A stretch of DNA of 64,000 bases. Source: Hornefia porci (GTDB lineage Bacteria; Bacillota; Clostridia; Peptostreptococcales; Anaerovoracaceae). Location: positions 2,480,001 through 2,544,000 of the forward strand of contig NZ_MJIE01000001.1 in NCBI RefSeq assembly GCF_001940235.1. The letters are read 5' to 3'. The translations under genes were made by a program, and so were the position numbers. Positions 14,536-23,691 of this stretch are shown piece by piece. Each line of letters starts with the position of its first letter. Within the stretch, counting starts at the first letter, position 1. The notes beneath the pieces were generated by a model. It was given only the letters and a program-made list of their open reading frames with translations, searched no databases and was not told where the DNA came from.

Positions 14536-16821
14536 ATGAGCGAGAAAATGAAATCGGTGATCAGAAAGATCACATTAAACGGAGCTACCTTCGATAACGA
14601 AGTGATAGAGCCGACATATGTAAATTTCTTTTACGGAAGAAATGGTGTGGGAAAATCAACAGTCGCCAGAACAATAGAGGGCGACGATGGAGTGGTATGG
14701 CAGGACGGTCGTTCTGCATCTGATTATGATGTCCTTGTTTACAGTCAGGACTTCATCAATCGTAATTTTGAAACATACGGTGACCTTAAAGGTGTATTCA
14801 CGGTTAGTGAGCCCAATATCAAGATCCAGAAACAGGTGGAAGAAAAGACTGCTAAGAAGGATGAATTGGATAGACAAGCTGGTGAATATACAGAACAGAG
14901 CGGTCAGAAAGTAACAGCTCAGCAAAATGCAGAGGATACTTTCCAGAAAGCATGCTGGGATAAGACCAGAGATATTTGCGGGAAATTTCCTGATGCCGTA
15001 AAAGGCACAGGCCGAAAGAATTTGTTTGCAAGTGCGGTTCTCGCCGTAAAGACACCGGCAGAGCAAGATCTCGATAAGTTAGCAGAGCTGTATCGTGTTG
15101 CTTACGATTCACAGGCACGTACTTACAGCCAATTCTCAAGGATATCGGCAGCTCCGACTTATGGCAGGCTTCCCGGAAATGACCTGATGGATAAGGTTGT
15201 GGTGAGTAGCAGCAAGACACCTTTTGCAAATTTCATTAAGGCGTTGAATGCGTCAGACTGGGTACGCCAAGGACATCAACACTATTCTAAAGAGGCTGCA
15301 GGAAAGTGCCCGTATTGTCAGCAGAAACTTCCTGCAAATTTTGAAGCTGAGATTGCTGCGTGCTTTGATGAGCAGTATCAGCAGGATATCAGTGAGCTTA
15401 CCCGGTTCCAGTCTACATATACGCGGGAGACCTCGGCAATCATCGATAAGCTGAAAGCAAACCTGAGTGATCCTATGCCTGCACTGGATCTGACTGACTA
15501 CCAGAGCAAGCTGTCTTTGCTGGAGAGCAATATAAAGATCAATGAGCAGCGAATTGCTGAAAAAGTAAAAGAGCCGACATCCGTGGTTTCCCTTGAGGAC
15601 ATCGACTCTCTTCTCATTGAGATCGGACAGATCATAGATGAGATAAATAAAAAGATAAAGGCCAATAATGATGTTGTTGGAGCCCAGCAGCAGAAGAAGG
15701 AAGAGTGCAAGACCGCCGTATGGGCGCACATTGCTTTCATTCTTCAGTCCGATATTACGAGCTACAAGACAAGTCTTGCCCAGCTCAAGAAGGATGCAGA
15801 GGATCTGAAAAACAAGGCGTCTCAGGCTCGTAAGGATTCACGGGCACTCGCGGAAGAAATCGCCGAGTTGAACAAGCAGACTGTAAATACCAAAGCTGCA
15901 ATCGACAGTATTAATGCCCTGCTTCGAGATTCTGGTTTTCAAGGCTTCAGTCTCCGTGAAAAGGCCGGAGTAGCAAATGTCTATGAGGTTATTCGTGAGG
16001 ACGGATCTGTTGCAGAAAACCTGAGCGAGGGCGAGCGTAACTTTATAGCATTCTTGTATTTTTACAATCTTGTTAGGGGCAGTCAGAGTAGCGAGGTAGT
16101 GAAAGACAAGGTCGTGGTTATTGACGATCCCGTTTCCAGTATGGACTCCAGCGCGCTGTTTATTGTTGGCGCAATTGTCCGGGAGCTTATTACCATCTGC
16201 AACAATAATGCACAGATCGTCGATGATAAGATCACCGGCACGTATATCAAACAGATATTTATCCTGACGCATAATGTCTACTTCCATCGCGAGGTGACAT
16301 ACCATCAGGTTGAGAAATACAGAAGCGTTTCCTTCTATGTTATTCAGAAGGTACATAACGTTTCGACCATTGGCGCTCCTAAGACACGCCAGAATCCAAA
16401 CATTCCATCTGAGTTGGAGAACTACAATCCGGTGCAAAACTCCTATGCAGCACTTTGGAATGAGCTCAAGGAGATAGATTCTCCGATATCGCTTCTTAAC
16501 GTTATGCGAAGGATTCTGGAATACTACTTCATGCAAATGTACGGCTACGAAGGGGACGATCTGAGGAAGCTGGTGCTTGATGATCATAAAGAAGACTTCA
16601 TCATCCCTCCGGAGAAGGAGGGCGACAAGCCGGACAACATGAAGTTCAATCTGGCGTCTGCGATGCTTTCCTATATCAGCAATCCGACAGGCATCAACGA
16701 CGGACTGAATCTGACGGAGGATTACGCGGAAGTGTCTCAGTATAGAGAGACCTTCAAACAGATCTTCTATGCTCTGCATCAAGAGCAGCATTACAACATG
16801 ATGATGGGCATAAAAGAATAG
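14536..16821 (+). CDS. PrrC/RloC-like ABC ATPase, candidate anticodon nuclease
   Basis: A 761-residue AAA_13-type ATPase (wobble nucleotide-excising tRNase group, COG4694). Walker A is FYGRNGVGKSTVAR near residue 33. The middle is a long coiled coil with CPYC (residues 257-260), a possible zinc hook as in RloC. The ABC signature LSEGERN is near 495 and Walker B VVVIDDPVSSMDS near 527. The C-terminal domain has R-x3-E within VMRRILEYYF (near 656) and histidines in ALHQEQHYNMMMG (near 749), which could be the Arg-Glu-His set of the anticodon nuclease. It lies just before hsdM, the classic PrrC position, where the enzyme is held silent by the restriction complex. The ATPase call is firm; the tRNase activity is inferred. 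Confidence 0.85.
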   Translation: MSEKMKSVIRKITLNGATFDNEVIEPTYVNFFYGRNGVGKSTVARTIEGDDGVVWQDGRSASDYDVLVYSQDFINRNFETYGDLKGVFTVSEPNIKIQKQVEEKTAKKDELDRQAGEYTEQSGQKVTAQQNAEDTFQKACWDKTRDICGKFPDAVKGTGRKNLFASAVLAVKTPAEQDLDKLAELYRVAYDSQARTYSQFSRISAAPTYGRLPGNDLMDKVVVSSSKTPFANFIKALNASDWVRQGHQHYSKEAAGKCPYCQQKLPANFEAEIAACFDEQYQQDISELTRFQSTYTRETSAIIDKLKANLSDPMPALDLTDYQSKLSLLESNIKINEQRIAEKVKEPTSVVSLEDIDSLLIEIGQIIDEINKKIKANNDVVGAQQQKKEECKTAVWAHIAFILQSDITSYKTSLAQLKKDAEDLKNKASQARKDSRALAEEIAELNKQTVNTKAAIDSINALLRDSGFQGFSLREKAGVANVYEVIREDGSVAENLSEGERNFIAFLYFYNLVRGSQSSEVVKDKVVVIDDPVSSMDSSALFIVGAIVRELITICNNNAQIVDDKITGTYIKQIFILTHNVYFHREVTYHQVEKYRSVSFYVIQKVHNVSTIGAPKTRQNPNIPSELENYNPVQNSYAALWNELKEIDSPISLLNVMRRILEYYFMQMYGYEGDDLRKLVLDDHKEDFIIPPEKEGDKPDNMKFNLASAMLSYISNPTGINDGLNLTEDYAEVSQYRETFKQIFYALHQEQHYNMMMGIKE

Positions 16822-16888
16822 AGTCCGTATTTTGGGACAGCTAAAAGATCATAATGAAGATAACGATAGAAAAGCGAGGTAATCTGCA

Positions 16889-18991
16889 ATGGCAGCTAAT
16901 ACAGTGATCGACGCGATGTGGGATGATTCCCCGGTCGATGTTTCAACAGAAGTAAACTTTATCTGGTCTATTGCCAACAAGCTGAGAGGCACATACCAGA
17001 GTGATAAATATAAGGATGTTATCATTCCGATGACGATCATCCGTAGATTTGAGTGCGCCTTGGCTCCGACAAAGGATAAGGTCGTAGCACAGTTCAAGGC
17101 TAATCCGAACTTCCCGGCAAAGGCGATGTATCGCGTGTCCGGGTTCCAGTTCTACAACACCAGCGAATATACGCTGGAGGAGCTGTGTAATGATTCGGAT
17201 CACCTTGCATCTAATTTCAAATCTTATATTCAGGGATTCTCCACAAATGTTCAGGAAATAATTCTGTCCGCTGAGAAAGGTCTGGACTTCAATAAACAGA
17301 TCGACAAGATGGATAAGAACAATCGTCTCCTGTCGGTTGTGAAGGCTTTCTCGGAACTCGATCTGAATCCGCGTACTATCGATAATGTAAAGATGGGATA
17401 TATCTTCGAGGAGCTTATCAGGAAGTTTTCTGAAAATGCCGAAGCCGGTGATCATTACACTGGACGCGATATTATCAAGACGATGGTAAATATCCTACTG
17501 GCCGAAGGCTGCGATGACATTTTCGATGACGGGAAGGTAATTACAATTTTGGATCAAGCTTGTGGTACGGGAGGAATGCTCTCCACGGGATACAACTTCA
17601 TTAAGCGCTATAATCCTTCGGCCGATGTGCGTCTCTTTGGGCAGGAAATCAATCCGGAGTCCTATGCTATGTGTCTTGCAGAAATGCTCATCAAAGGACA
17701 GAACGCAGAGAATATCTGCTATCAGGACACGATGGTTGCAGACCGTTTCGCAGGCACAAAGATGCGCTTTGTTATAGAAAATCCGCCCTTTGGAACTGCG
17801 TGGGGCGGCAAGGACGCAGCAGAAGGCGTAGAGGATGCTGTCAATACAGAATACCAGAAAGGATTTAATGGCCGTTGGGGTGCAGGACTGCCGGGCTCCG
17901 GTGATATGCAAATGTTGTTTCTTCAGTCTGCTATAGACAAGATGGATGACAACTACGGGCGAGCTGCTATTGTTGAGAATGGTAGTCCTATGTTCAACGG
18001 ACAAACAGCATCAGGCGAAAGCCAAATCAGACGATGGATGCTGCAGAATGATTTAATTGAAGCTATAATCGCCCTCCCAAACGATTTGTTTTACAACACT
18101 GGTATTGCCACTTATATCTGGGTGCTTTCCAAGAATAAGCGTGCCGAGCGTAAGGGAAAAATCCAGTTGATAGATGCCACTCAAATCTATCACAAGTTGC
18201 GTAAGGCGCTGGGTGATAAGAAAAATGAGATTTCTCCTGAAGACCGAGCCGCTATTACAAAACTGTACGCTGATTTCGAAGAAAATGAGTTGTGCAAGAT
18301 TTATAACAACGAAGAGTTTATTTACCGTGAGTATACGGTAATGCAGCCGCTCCAAAGAAGTTATGCTATTACCGAGGAGCGCATCGAGTCAATGCTTTCA
18401 AAAGGGGCTCTTTCTTCTCTGTATGATGAATCAAAGGTGAGTGAGTTGGAAGAAACTGAGGAACTTTCCGGCAAAGACCAGAAGAAGCTGGAGAATTTCC
18501 AGAACAACAAACCGGTCTACGATGCCATAATTGAAACACTTCGTGCTGCAGTATCCGATAGCATCTACAATTCGCCGTCGGCTTTTATGCCTGTGCTGAC
18601 AAAGGTGCTGGCGTTAGTTACTTCAGACAAGAAGCTTCTTGAGAAGATTGCAGACGGTCTATCTGTCATGGATAAGAATGCGGAGATTCAGCGTGACAAG
18701 AAAGGCAATGTACTCTTTGACAAGGAAACCAAGGATACGGAAATCGTGAAATATGAGGAACGCATAGAGGATTACATGGCTCGCGAGGTGCTACCTTATG
18801 TACCGGATGCTGTAGCTTTCTTTGAAGAAGACCTCAGCAAGAAGAAGCCTGTAATTAAGACTGGCGCTGAAATTCCATTTACACGCTATTTCTACAAGTA
18901 TCAGCAGCCGACTGCCAGTGAAGAACTTGAGAGCCACTTTATGGAGTTGGAACTTTCTGTTTCTGAACACGTGGCAAAGCTGTTTGATTAA
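16889..18991 (+). CDS. hsdM: Type I restriction-modification methyltransferase HsdM
   Basis: A 700-residue N6-adenine methyltransferase subunit. An HsdM N-terminal helical domain comes first (NFIWSIANKLRGTYQSDKYK). Motif I is DQACGTGGM (near residue 222), for S-adenosylmethionine binding, and motif IV is NPPF (near 298). It is longer than many HsdM proteins, with a C-terminal extension of about 200 residues that includes YMAREVLPYVPDA. It combines with HsdS to methylate the target and with HsdR to restrict. The start has GAGGT 8 nt upstream. Confidence 0.95.
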   Translation: MAANTVIDAMWDDSPVDVSTEVNFIWSIANKLRGTYQSDKYKDVIIPMTIIRRFECALAPTKDKVVAQFKANPNFPAKAMYRVSGFQFYNTSEYTLEELCNDSDHLASNFKSYIQGFSTNVQEIILSAEKGLDFNKQIDKMDKNNRLLSVVKAFSELDLNPRTIDNVKMGYIFEELIRKFSENAEAGDHYTGRDIIKTMVNILLAEGCDDIFDDGKVITILDQACGTGGMLSTGYNFIKRYNPSADVRLFGQEINPESYAMCLAEMLIKGQNAENICYQDTMVADRFAGTKMRFVIENPPFGTAWGGKDAAEGVEDAVNTEYQKGFNGRWGAGLPGSGDMQMLFLQSAIDKMDDNYGRAAIVENGSPMFNGQTASGESQIRRWMLQNDLIEAIIALPNDLFYNTGIATYIWVLSKNKRAERKGKIQLIDATQIYHKLRKALGDKKNEISPEDRAAITKLYADFEENELCKIYNNEEFIYREYTVMQPLQRSYAITEERIESMLSKGALSSLYDESKVSELEETEELSGKDQKKLENFQNNKPVYDAIIETLRAAVSDSIYNSPSAFMPVLTKVLALVTSDKKLLEKIADGLSVMDKNAEIQRDKKGNVLFDKETKDTEIVKYEERIEDYMAREVLPYVPDAVAFFEEDLSKKKPVIKTGAEIPFTRYFYKYQQPTASEELESHFMELELSVSEHVAKLFD

Positions 18992-19003
18992 GGTGGTGCG
19001 ACT

Positions 19004-20260
19004 ATGGAAAATATGAAGTATAGCGGGATTAAAAGCATAGGACTGATACCGTCTGATTGGCACACCGAACGAATTAAAAACATTTTGAGTTTACGCAGTG
19101 AGAAGAATAGCGGAGATCGGGAGCTCTTATCTGTTTATCTCGATAAAGGTGTTATTTCTTATAGCGACTCTACAGGAATGCAAGTACATAAGCCAAGTGC
19201 AGATTTATCAAATTATCAAAATGTCCATGTTGGTGATTTCGTTATGAACAATCAGCAGGCATGGCGTGGATCGGTAGGAGTTTCCAAATATGATGGGATA
19301 ATCAGTCCTGCATATTTTGTGTTTGATTTGAGTGACAATTGCGATCCGGATTATATGAATTTTCTTTTAAGGGACGGATCGATGGTTCAACAATACGAAA
19401 CTTCTTCCAGAGGTGTCGGAACTATCCAAAGGAATCTTTATGTATTGTGGTTCATGGAATCAATAGTGCCTATTCCTCCAATTACAACACAAAAAAGAAT
19501 CGGAGCTTTTCTTGTAGATAAGTGTATGAAGATTGACGCTGTTGCAGCGGACATCCAATCTCAGATTGATGTTCTGGAGCAGTACAAACGTTCCGTTATT
19601 ACTGAAACAGTTACAAAAGGATTGAATCCCAATGCAGAGATGAAGGACAGTGGAATTCAGTGGATTGGAGAGATGCCTATGCACTGGGATTGCATTCGTG
19701 GAAAGTACATCCTTCAATACCTGCAGAAACTGGTCAAAAAGGATGACGGCGTTATTACCTGCTTTAGAGATGGAGAAGTGACGCTTCGAAGCAATCGACG
19801 TGAGGACGGTTTTACGATGTCAGATAAAGAAATCGGTTATCAAGGCATCGATATTGGAGACCTTGTCGTACATGGTATGGACGGCTTCGCCGGTGCAATC
19901 GGCATTTCCGATTCTCGTGGCAAAGCGTCTCCGGTTCTCAATGTTCTCGGAACCGACCAGAACAAACGATATATTATGTACTACCTGAGAAGTATGGCTT
20001 ATAGTGACGTGTTCCTTGCTTTGGCAACGGGAATAAGAGTTCGGTCATGCGATTTGCGGTGGAACAAGCTGGCGGAGCTGATGTATCCGGTGCCTCCTAT
20101 AGAGGAGCAGGAAAAAATCGTAGAGCACATTGATTCGGTAATAAAGAAGACTGATGAAGTTATCGCCGATAAGAAAGAACAGCTCGAAACAATTGAGGAA
20201 TACAAGAAGTCACTAATCTATGAGTATGTGACTGGTAAGAAAGAGGTGCCGGTAGCATGA
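19004..20260 (+). CDS. hsdS: Type I restriction specificity subunit HsdS
   Basis: A 418-residue protein with two target recognition domains. The repeated entry motif SGIKSIGLIPSDWHTERIKN at the N-terminus returns as SGIQWIGEMPMHWDCIRGKY near residue 212. Each domain ends in a helix, with EQYKRSVITETVTKGL near 190 and EEYKKSLIYEYVTGKK near the end, the conserved spacer helices that set the gap between the two half-sites. The ATGA at 20257 couples it to the next gene. No second hsdS or recombinase is nearby, so phase variation is not suggested. Confidence 0.95.
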   Translation: MENMKYSGIKSIGLIPSDWHTERIKNILSLRSEKNSGDRELLSVYLDKGVISYSDSTGMQVHKPSADLSNYQNVHVGDFVMNNQQAWRGSVGVSKYDGIISPAYFVFDLSDNCDPDYMNFLLRDGSMVQQYETSSRGVGTIQRNLYVLWFMESIVPIPPITTQKRIGAFLVDKCMKIDAVAADIQSQIDVLEQYKRSVITETVTKGLNPNAEMKDSGIQWIGEMPMHWDCIRGKYILQYLQKLVKKDDGVITCFRDGEVTLRSNRREDGFTMSDKEIGYQGIDIGDLVVHGMDGFAGAIGISDSRGKASPVLNVLGTDQNKRYIMYYLRSMAYSDVFLALATGIRVRSCDLRWNKLAELMYPVPPIEEQEKIVEHIDSVIKKTDEVIADKKEQLETIEEYKKSLIYEYVTGKKEVPVA

Positions 20261-20625
20261 AAGTAGAATATTCATACTATGGTGATATGCCGAGTTTGAT
20301 TATAAAGGGCACCGATTTTGTAAAGGCGCTCAAGGATAGAGAAGAACTAAATCTATTGGAAATTGCGGTTGATGGGTTCTGCGCAAAATTCAGCGTAGTT
20401 TCTCATTTTGACGAGAGAGTAAATGATGCTATCAAACTGTGGTTGGATAAGACCGGTAATGTAATTTATACAATCAAAGAGCGCTGGCTTGGTAGAACAC
20501 TAATGGATAGCTGGTGTGAGGTTTATGTTCTGAACGGGACACGCCTTGTTGAGGTCGTGTTCAGCGATGACAACGGCAGAAACTTTACACTAAGAGACAC
20601 GAAGGAGGCGGGCATAGATGATTGA
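20257..20625 (+). CDS. Unknown 122-residue protein inside the hsd operon
   Basis: This small protein is inserted between hsdS and hsdR, overlapping both (ATGA with hsdS, 8 nt with hsdR), so it is translated with the restriction complex. It has a mixed alpha/beta look (SLIIKGTDFVKALKDREELN, then LIEVVFSDDNG-like LVEVVFSDDNGRNFTLRD) and no motif I can name. Tight coupling suggests a subunit, regulator or inhibitor of the complex, but this is inference. Confidence 0.8.
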   Translation: MKVEYSYYGDMPSLIIKGTDFVKALKDREELNLLEIAVDGFCAKFSVVSHFDERVNDAIKLWLDKTGNVIYTIKERWLGRTLMDSWCEVYVLNGTRLVEVVFSDDNGRNFTLRDTKEAGIDD

Positions 20626-23600
20626 TAATCCTTCAAGTGAAATATTAAAACAAGAGCAGAAAGAGCGTATCGAAGCCTATGCAGAGCGTCTGGCTGGCCA
20701 CGCCTCTATTCTGTCAGAAAAAGAATATCAGCATTTCATTATGGAACGGCTGAACAAGGACAACGGCTATGTGATCCGAAAAGCGGTGAGCTATGACCGT
20801 CTCTTTGCCGTTGACCGGGAGATGCTGTTCAAGTTTCTAAATGCCACACAGCCTGACGAAATGGCTGCACTTCGGAAAATCTACAAGGATGATCTGGAAG
20901 ATACGATTGTCAGCCTGATTAACACCGAGGAGACAAAAGCTCGCGGGAGCCTTCTTAATGTACTGAAACATGGTATTGAGATTTCCAACATGAAGCTGGA
21001 GCTCATGTATACCAAACCTGCCACGGACTTTAACAAAGACCTGCTGGCCAAGTATGAGCAGAACATCTTCTCTGTGATGGAAGAGGTCTGGGCAAGCGAT
21101 GATGAGAGGATTGATCTTGTAATATTCCTAAACGGCCTCGCCATCATGTCCTTTGAGCTAAAGTGCAATGCCGCAGGACAGGCTGCTGAAGATGCAATCT
21201 TCCAGTATCGCACCCAGAGAAATCCCAAGACGAGACTCTTCCTGTTTAAGGCGGGTGTGCTCGTTAACTTTGCAATGGATCTGAACGAGGTCTATATGAC
21301 CACAAAGCTTACAGGTGAGGACACCTTCTTCCTGCCGTTTAATATGGGCAATGGCGAAGGCGTAAATGCAGGTAAAGGCAATCCGGTATTTGAAGATCGG
21401 TACAGCGTTTCGTATATGTGGGAGGATATCCTGAAGAAGGATACTGTTCTCGACCTGATCTCAAAATTTATCTTTATTGAAACAAAGGAAGAAACTGACG
21501 AACTCACTGGAAAGACGAAGAGAAAGGAAAGCATCATCTTCCCGCGTTACCATCAGCTCGATGTAATCAGGAAAGTGCTGGCCGACGTTCGAGAGAATCG
21601 TACAGCGCAGAATTACTTGATCCAGCACTCGGCAGGTTCCGGCAAGACAAATTCGATTGCATGGCTTGCACACAGACTCTCCTCCCTGCACGATGCCGAT
21701 AATAAGATCATCTTCGATAATATAGTCATCGTTACAGACCGTGTCGTTGTAGACCGTCAGCTGCAGGCAGCAGTCATGGGCTTGGAACATAAGGCCGGTC
21801 TTATTCGCGTTATGGACGATAAGTGCAATTCTGCCGATCTGGCGACAGCGCTGAAAGGTAATACAAAAATCATAGCTACGACTATTCAGAAGTTCCCTTA
21901 CATTGTGGACAGTGTAGCAAACCTGAAAAAGAAGCACTTTGCGGTAATCATTGACGAAGCGCATTCATCGACCGCTGGTAAGGATATGGCGGCTGTGACA
22001 AAATCCCTTGGCTCCGATTACAGCATTTCCGAAGACATCGTTGAGGATGTCGAGGATGTAATCACAAAGGAAATCGGAAAGAATGGAAAGCAGCCAAACG
22101 TATCTATGTTTGCATTTACTGCCACGCCGAAGCCGACGACGCTTCAGCTGTTCGGTCGCGTTAATACAAAAGGCCAGCGTGAGGCATTCCACATCTACTC
22201 TATGAAACAGGCAATTGAAGAAGGCTTTATTCTGGATGTTCTATCGAATTATACGACATACGATACCTTCTATCGTATAAACAAGGAAATCGAAGAAGAT
22301 CCTCGTTGCAAGACCGTGGACGCCAAGAGACAGATTGCCAGATTCGTGGAACTACATGACACGAATATCTCACAGCGTATTGAGGTTATCGTAGAGCATT
22401 TCAGGCAGAGTGTGATGACCGAGCTCGGCGGCATGGCCAAGGCAATGGTTGTTACGGCTTCTCGTCAGGGCGCGGTGAAATATCGTCAGGCGCTTGAAAG
22501 CTATATTACCAAGAAAGGCTATACAGATATTCACGCACTGGTGGCGTTTTCCGGTAAGGTAAAGCTGCCGGATGATGAGCAGGAATACAGTGAGCCTTCA
22601 ATGAACGGTTTTCCGGAGGATAGACTTACAAAAGAATTCGATAAGGACGAGTACAATGTTTTGCTGGTAGCTAATAAATACCAGACTGGTTTTGACCAGC
22701 CGAAACTCTGCGCGATGTATGTCCTGAAAAAACTCAAAGGAGTATCAGCTGTGCAGACGCTTTCAAGATTAAACCGTATCTGCCCGCCGTTTGAGAAGCA
22801 TACCTTTGTATTGGACTTCGTAAATACATATGACGACATCAAGGCTGCGTTTGCGCCGTACTACACGACGACGCTGCTCTCGAACTCTGTGACACCGACT
22901 GCCATTTATGATTTGGAAGCAAAGCTCGATGCTTATGCTGTACTCGATCCTGATGATATCGACAAGGCAAACGAACTGCTTTACAAGCCGAAGGTCACTG
23001 GGAAGGATAAGCAGAAGCTGACATTCTATTTTAACAAGACAAAGAATCTTATTGAGAAATACGAGCTGGTGAAGCAGGCTGAAATCGTCGCTATGATGCG
23101 TCACTTTGTACGTTTTTATGAGTTCCTGCTTCAGGCTTCCTGCTTTGAGGATGTTGATTTGCACAAGAAGTATAATTTTGTTCTTTACGTATTAGCGTAT
23201 ATCAACATCAAGCATCCCGGCGGTGGTTACGATTTGGACGGCAAGATAAAAGCAACAAACTTCGTGCAGAAAAAAGCCGAAGAACACGTCAAGTCCGATC
23301 TGGTTGCTCAGCCGGTTATGAAGCTTCCGACAGCAGAGAGCTTTAATTTGACGGAGGCAAAGGAAGAACGGTTGTCCCAGATTATAGCGGAGATCAATTC
23401 ACGGACAGGTAAGTCCTATGATAATGACGTGGCCGTTAAAGCGATGCTGCAGATTCGGGACATAATGCTGAAATCAGAAAAACTGAAGACCAGTGCAAAA
23501 AACAATAGTGAGAAGGATTTCGAGTTCTCTTATTTCGATAACATCGATGATGCATTGATTGAAGGGCTTGATCAGAATCAGGACTTTTTCTCGCTCCTGC

Positions 23601-23677
23601 TCGGCAATGATGAGATAAAGCGTGAGGTGCTTGGCATCTTCGCAGAGGAAATATATAACAGCCTGCGTAAGGCATAA
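20618..23677 (+). CDS. hsdR: Type I restriction endonuclease HsdR
   Basis: A 1019-residue motor and nuclease. The N-terminal PD-(D/E)XK site is RIDLVIFLNGLAIMSFELKC (near residues 165-185). The translocase has Walker A HSAGSGKTNS (near 338), DEAH in IIDEAHSSTAG (near 446), FTATPKPTT (near 500) and a motif VI region with QTLSRLNRICP. A C-terminal helical domain that binds HsdM follows. It cuts unmodified DNA after ATP-driven translocation. Length and motif order are normal, so it is probably functional. Confidence 0.95.
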   Translation: MIDNPSSEILKQEQKERIEAYAERLAGHASILSEKEYQHFIMERLNKDNGYVIRKAVSYDRLFAVDREMLFKFLNATQPDEMAALRKIYKDDLEDTIVSLINTEETKARGSLLNVLKHGIEISNMKLELMYTKPATDFNKDLLAKYEQNIFSVMEEVWASDDERIDLVIFLNGLAIMSFELKCNAAGQAAEDAIFQYRTQRNPKTRLFLFKAGVLVNFAMDLNEVYMTTKLTGEDTFFLPFNMGNGEGVNAGKGNPVFEDRYSVSYMWEDILKKDTVLDLISKFIFIETKEETDELTGKTKRKESIIFPRYHQLDVIRKVLADVRENRTAQNYLIQHSAGSGKTNSIAWLAHRLSSLHDADNKIIFDNIVIVTDRVVVDRQLQAAVMGLEHKAGLIRVMDDKCNSADLATALKGNTKIIATTIQKFPYIVDSVANLKKKHFAVIIDEAHSSTAGKDMAAVTKSLGSDYSISEDIVEDVEDVITKEIGKNGKQPNVSMFAFTATPKPTTLQLFGRVNTKGQREAFHIYSMKQAIEEGFILDVLSNYTTYDTFYRINKEIEEDPRCKTVDAKRQIARFVELHDTNISQRIEVIVEHFRQSVMTELGGMAKAMVVTASRQGAVKYRQALESYITKKGYTDIHALVAFSGKVKLPDDEQEYSEPSMNGFPEDRLTKEFDKDEYNVLLVANKYQTGFDQPKLCAMYVLKKLKGVSAVQTLSRLNRICPPFEKHTFVLDFVNTYDDIKAAFAPYYTTTLLSNSVTPTAIYDLEAKLDAYAVLDPDDIDKANELLYKPKVTGKDKQKLTFYFNKTKNLIEKYELVKQAEIVAMMRHFVRFYEFLLQASCFEDVDLHKKYNFVLYVLAYINIKHPGGGYDLDGKIKATNFVQKKAEEHVKSDLVAQPVMKLPTAESFNLTEAKEERLSQIIAEINSRTGKSYDNDVAVKAMLQIRDIMLKSEKLKTSAKNNSEKDFEFSYFDNIDDALIEGLDQNQDFFSLLLGNDEIKREVLGIFAEEIYNSLRKA

Positions 23678-23691
23678 AGGAGGCAGCGGCA

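Noticed and set aside
15838..16791. A 317-residue minus-strand frame opposite the PrrC-like ATPase
   Set aside because: The plus strand carries a protein with all ABC motifs. The antisense frame has no ribosome site or recognisable domain.
19004..20260. Phase-variable hsdS
   Set aside because: There is one hsdS with two recognition domains, no silent partner, no inverted repeats and no recombinase nearby.
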